From contig CAKSUE010000027.1 in NCBI GenBank assembly GCA_934501135.1, forward strand, positions 1-7,742: a DNA stretch of 7,742 nucleotides. The letters run 5' to 3'. Positions 4,637-7,742 of this stretch are shown here, piece by piece. Source of the stretch: an uncultured Eubacteriales bacterium (GTDB lineage Bacteria > Bacillota > Clostridia > Oscillospirales > Acutalibacteraceae). The stretch's first letter is position 1; every line of letters starts with the position of its first letter. The position numbers were made by a program, and so were the translations under genes. The notes below the pieces were generated by a model, which was not told the origin of the DNA, searched no databases, and saw nothing but the letters and a program-made list of their open reading frames with translations.

Positions 4637-7600
4637 ATGAAATTTTTAAAAAATATTATATTAAAATCCCCAAGTTATCAGGCAATATTAGATTCAATTA
4701 ATTATAAAAAAACGCCTATTGCTCTAACCGGATTATCTTTAATACATAAATCACATATAATTTATTCTCTCTGCACTGAACAAAAACGTAGGGCTTTTGT
4801 TGTTGCGGCAGATGAATCTGAAGCTCAAAGAATGGCTAACGACTTGCAAAGCATGGGTTTAAATTCATTTATTTATCCTCTTAGAGATTTTAATTTCTGC
4901 GATGTGGACAGTAAATCGAGAGAATATGAACACAAAAGACTAAATGCATTACTTAACATAATAAATGATAAATTTGATGTTATTATCACATGCATCGATG
5001 CTAGCTTGCAATATACCATACCGGCAAATATTTTAAAAGAAAAGACTATTGTTTTAAAATTATCAGAAAATATTGCTTCAGAAAAAATTATAGATGTATT
5101 AATTTCATGCGGTTATGAAAGATATGATCAGGTTGAAGGCGAAGGCCAATTTTCAGCAAGAGGTGGAATTTTAGATTTCTTCCCACCTGATTCCGATAAT
5201 CCTGTAAGAATTGAATTTTGGGGCGATGAAATTGATACTATATCATATTTTGATGTAGAAACTCAAAGACGAATTGAAAGTATAAATGAGATTATTCTTT
5301 CACCTTCAACAGAAATAATAATTAAAGACAAACAAGCAATTATTAAAGATCTAGAAAAAATCTCATCCACATTAACATCAGAATCTTTAAATAATGCAAA
5401 GGTTATTCTCGATACTGAAATCGATAAATTTAAAAACAATATAATTCCAGGATCAATAGATAAATTCATATCTATTATATATAAGAAACCATCCACTTTA
5501 TTTGATTATATAGAAGATAATGATATGATTTTTGTTTCTGAAATTTCAAAAGTTAAAGATAGAATTAAATCTGTTACTTGGCAATCGGAACAGGACTTAG
5601 AAGACTATTTATCTCAAGGAATCCTTTGTAAAAACCTTGTAAAATTTTCAGAGGATTATATATATGCATTAGATCAGTTTAAGAAACATGACCTAATTTA
5701 TATGGACACCTTTTTTCATAGCACATATGATTTAAAACCCTGTACTCAAATTAACTTTAATGCCAAGAATTTGAGTATTTGGAATGGTAGCATGAAACTT
5801 CTGTGTGAAGATTTAAATGCATTTATGAATGACAATTATTCATGTGTAGTTTTAGCAGGAACAAAAAAATCCGCAATAAATGTGGTAGAAGATTTAAACC
5901 AACATAATATCAAAGCAGAATTTAGCGATAATTTAATTGAGCCAATAAAAGGAAAGGTAACCGTCTTGCCCGGTGCGTTGTCCTCAGGACTTGAATATCC
6001 TGATATCAATTTCTCTTTAATAACATATTCTAATGTTTTAAATTCTCCTAAAAAGAAAAGACACAAACCTAAAAATACTAAAGAATTATATAATCTTTCA
6101 GACCTTAATATAGGGGACTATGTTGTACATTCAGCACATGGTATTGGCATCTTTGAAGGTATTCATAAAATGAAGGTACACAATATTACTAAAGATTATA
6201 TAAAAATAAAGTATGCTAAGGGTGATACTTTATATGTACCTGTTACACAGCTTGATTTAGTTTCTAAATATATAGGTCCAAAAGAAGATAATCATGTAAA
6301 AATAAATAGAATTGGTGGTTCCGAATGGAAAAAATCAAAAGCTAGAGTAAAAGCCGCTGTAAAGGATATAGCAAAAGAGCTAATAAAGCTATATGCCGAA
6401 AGAATGCATTCCGAGGGCCATGCCTTTCCTCAAGACAGCGAATGGCAAAGAGATTTTGAATCTCACTTTGAATATGAAGAAACACCGGACCAGATAAGAT
6501 GCATTCAAGAAATAAAAGAGGATATGGAAAGAAAATCTCCTATGGACAGACTCCTTTGCGGAGACGTAGGTTTTGGAAAAACAGAAGTTGCCCTAAGGGC
6601 TGCCTTTAAATGTGTGACTGATTCAAAACAATGCGCATTATTGGTTCCAACTACAATACTTGCTTGGCAACATTTTCAGACTGTTTCTAAAAGATTTGAA
6701 GGGTATCCAATCAAAATTGAAATTCTCTCTCGGTTCCGCACTCCAAAGCAGCAAAAAGAAATTATAAAGAAAATAAAAAGCGGAGAAATTGACTTAGTTA
6801 TAGGAACGCATAGTCTTGTTCAAAAGGATGTTGAATTTCGTGATTTAGGCCTTGTAATCATTGATGAAGAGCAAAGATTTGGAGTTGCTCAGAAAGAACG
6901 ATTTAAATCGTTAGATAAAAATGTAGACGTTTTAACATTATCTGCAACACCTATACCAAGGACATTAAATATGGCTATGTCTGGTATAAGAGATATGTCC
7001 ACACTTGAAGAAGCCCCTCAAGATAGGCATCCTGTTCAAACATATGTTTTAGAGCATGATCCAGTTATTATAAACGAGGCCATTAGGCGTGAACTTAGAA
7101 GAGGTGGTCAGGTTTTTTATCTTCATAATAAAGTGGAATCAATCGAAAGAACTGCTACAAGTATTCAGTTACAAATACCAGAGGCCTCTGTAGGGTTTGG
7201 ACATGGAAAAATGAGTGAAGCTGAATTATCGGAAGTATGGAGAAAAATGGTTGACCAAGAAATAAATGTTTTAGTATGCACAACTATTATTGAAACTGGT
7301 ATAGATCTCCCAAACGCTAACACTTTAATTATAGAAAATGCAGACCATATGGGATTATCTCAATTACATCAGATAAGGGGACGCGTTGGAAGATCTTCAA
7401 GGCACGCATATGCTTATTTTACATTTAAAAGGAATAAAATTTTAAGTGATATTTCTCAAAAAAGATTATCAGCAATAAGAGAATTCACTGAATTTGGCTC
7501 TGGTTTTAAAATAGCTATGAGAGATTTGGAATTAAGAGGTGCAGGAAATATACTTGGTGCGGAGCAGCATGGTAATATGGAGGATGTTGGATATGATATG

Positions 7601-7742
7601 TACTTAAAATTACTTAATGATGCTGTAAGCGAAGAAAAGGGTGAAAAGACACTCGATTACGAACTTGAATGTTTAGTTGACTTAAATATTCAGGCACATA
7701 TTCCTGAATCATATATCAGCAACCTAAACCAGAGGTTAGATA
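4637..7742 (+). CDS. mfd: Transcription-repair coupling factor Mfd (partial at right edge)
   Basis: Mfd is an ATP-driven DNA translocase that pushes stalled RNA polymerase off lesions and recruits UvrA for excision repair. The window shows 1035 residues of about 1150-1180. The UvrB-like N-terminal module includes GEGQFSARGGILDFFPP near 168-184, with the degenerate ATP site usual in Mfd. The RNA polymerase-interaction domain begins around IGDYVVHSAHGIG near residue 493. Superfamily 2 motifs follow: Walker A GDVGFGKT (642-649), DEEQRFG (743-749), LSATPIPR (768-775), TTIIETGIDLPNANT (882-896), QLHQIRGRVGR (909-919) and the TRG segment RDLELRGAGNILG (962-974). The C-terminal autoinhibitory domain has just begun when the window ends. 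The start is fixed by an in-frame TAG at 4631-4633, two codons before the ATG. The Shine-Dalgarno (AGGT, 7 bases away) is much weaker than at glmU or prs, which suggests low translation. Confidence 0.97.
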   Translation, partial: MKFLKNIILKSPSYQAILDSINYKKTPIALTGLSLIHKSHIIYSLCTEQKRRAFVVAADESEAQRMANDLQSMGLNSFIYPLRDFNFCDVDSKSREYEHKRLNALLNIINDKFDVIITCIDASLQYTIPANILKEKTIVLKLSENIASEKIIDVLISCGYERYDQVEGEGQFSARGGILDFFPPDSDNPVRIEFWGDEIDTISYFDVETQRRIESINEIILSPSTEIIIKDKQAIIKDLEKISSTLTSESLNNAKVILDTEIDKFKNNIIPGSIDKFISIIYKKPSTLFDYIEDNDMIFVSEISKVKDRIKSVTWQSEQDLEDYLSQGILCKNLVKFSEDYIYALDQFKKHDLIYMDTFFHSTYDLKPCTQINFNAKNLSIWNGSMKLLCEDLNAFMNDNYSCVVLAGTKKSAINVVEDLNQHNIKAEFSDNLIEPIKGKVTVLPGALSSGLEYPDINFSLITYSNVLNSPKKKRHKPKNTKELYNLSDLNIGDYVVHSAHGIGIFEGIHKMKVHNITKDYIKIKYAKGDTLYVPVTQLDLVSKYIGPKEDNHVKINRIGGSEWKKSKARVKAAVKDIAKELIKLYAERMHSEGHAFPQDSEWQRDFESHFEYEETPDQIRCIQEIKEDMERKSPMDRLLCGDVGFGKTEVALRAAFKCVTDSKQCALLVPTTILAWQHFQTVSKRFEGYPIKIEILSRFRTPKQQKEIIKKIKSGEIDLVIGTHSLVQKDVEFRDLGLVIIDEEQRFGVAQKERFKSLDKNVDVLTLSATPIPRTLNMAMSGIRDMSTLEEAPQDRHPVQTYVLEHDPVIINEAIRRELRRGGQVFYLHNKVESIERTATSIQLQIPEASVGFGHGKMSEAELSEVWRKMVDQEINVLVCTTIIETGIDLPNANTLIIENADHMGLSQLHQIRGRVGRSSRHAYAYFTFKRNKILSDISQKRLSAIREFTEFGSGFKIAMRDLELRGAGNILGAEQHGNMEDVGYDMYLKLLNDAVSEEKGEKTLDYELECLVDLNIQAHIPESYISNLNQRLD

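Noticed and set aside
5263..6066. Two minus-strand frames (5263-5496 and 5836-6066) inside mfd
   Set aside because: Both are antisense to a continuous, conserved Mfd frame and show no protein family features.
1..7742. CRISPR array, tRNA/rRNA genes, insertion sequences, phage or defence genes
   Set aside because: I saw no regular spaced repeats, cloverleaf or rRNA sequence, transposase motif or terminal inverted repeats. All long frames are housekeeping genes.

Overview
The window is AT-rich (by eye roughly one third G+C) with strong AGGAGG-type ribosome binding sites and AT-biased codons. Its gene order (glmU, prs, pth, mfd) matches the conserved glmU-prs-(ctc)-pth-mfd block of Bacillus and Clostridium relatives. 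Together with a bacterial-type pyruvate, phosphate dikinase, this points to a low-GC Firmicute, most likely an anaerobic member of the Clostridia. I cannot name a genus from the sequence alone.

Layout. On the minus strand, bases 1-1461 hold the first 487 codons of ppdK; the rest lies beyond the left edge. A 321-base divergent intergenic region (1462-1782) carries candidate promoters for both directions and a 16-base palindrome between them. On the plus strand follow a shortened glmU (1783-2829), prs (2863-3822) 33 bases later, a 100-base gap with a perfect 9-bp hairpin, pth (3923-4540), a 96-base gap with a hairpin and a possible promoter, and mfd (4637 to the right edge, 1035 codons visible).

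Functions. The genes are housekeeping. PPDK interconverts pyruvate and PEP. GlmU makes UDP-GlcNAc for peptidoglycan. Prs makes PRPP for nucleotides, histidine and tryptophan. Pth recycles peptidyl-tRNA. Mfd removes RNA polymerase stalled at DNA lesions and recruits excision repair. They share growth-linked biosynthesis and maintenance rather than one pathway. Compared with Bacillus subtilis, ctc (between prs and pth) and purR-yabJ-spoVG (upstream of glmU) are absent from these positions.

Most notable points. GlmU stops just where the acetyltransferase active-site half should begin, with no remnant downstream, so this copy looks like a uridylyltransferase only. The glmU and pth starts share an unusual arrangement: a decoy, out-of-frame ATG lies 5 bases upstream of the real start, and at pth it forms a bare ATG-TAA start-stop. 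I found no mobile element, CRISPR array, RNA gene or evident new multi-gene system.
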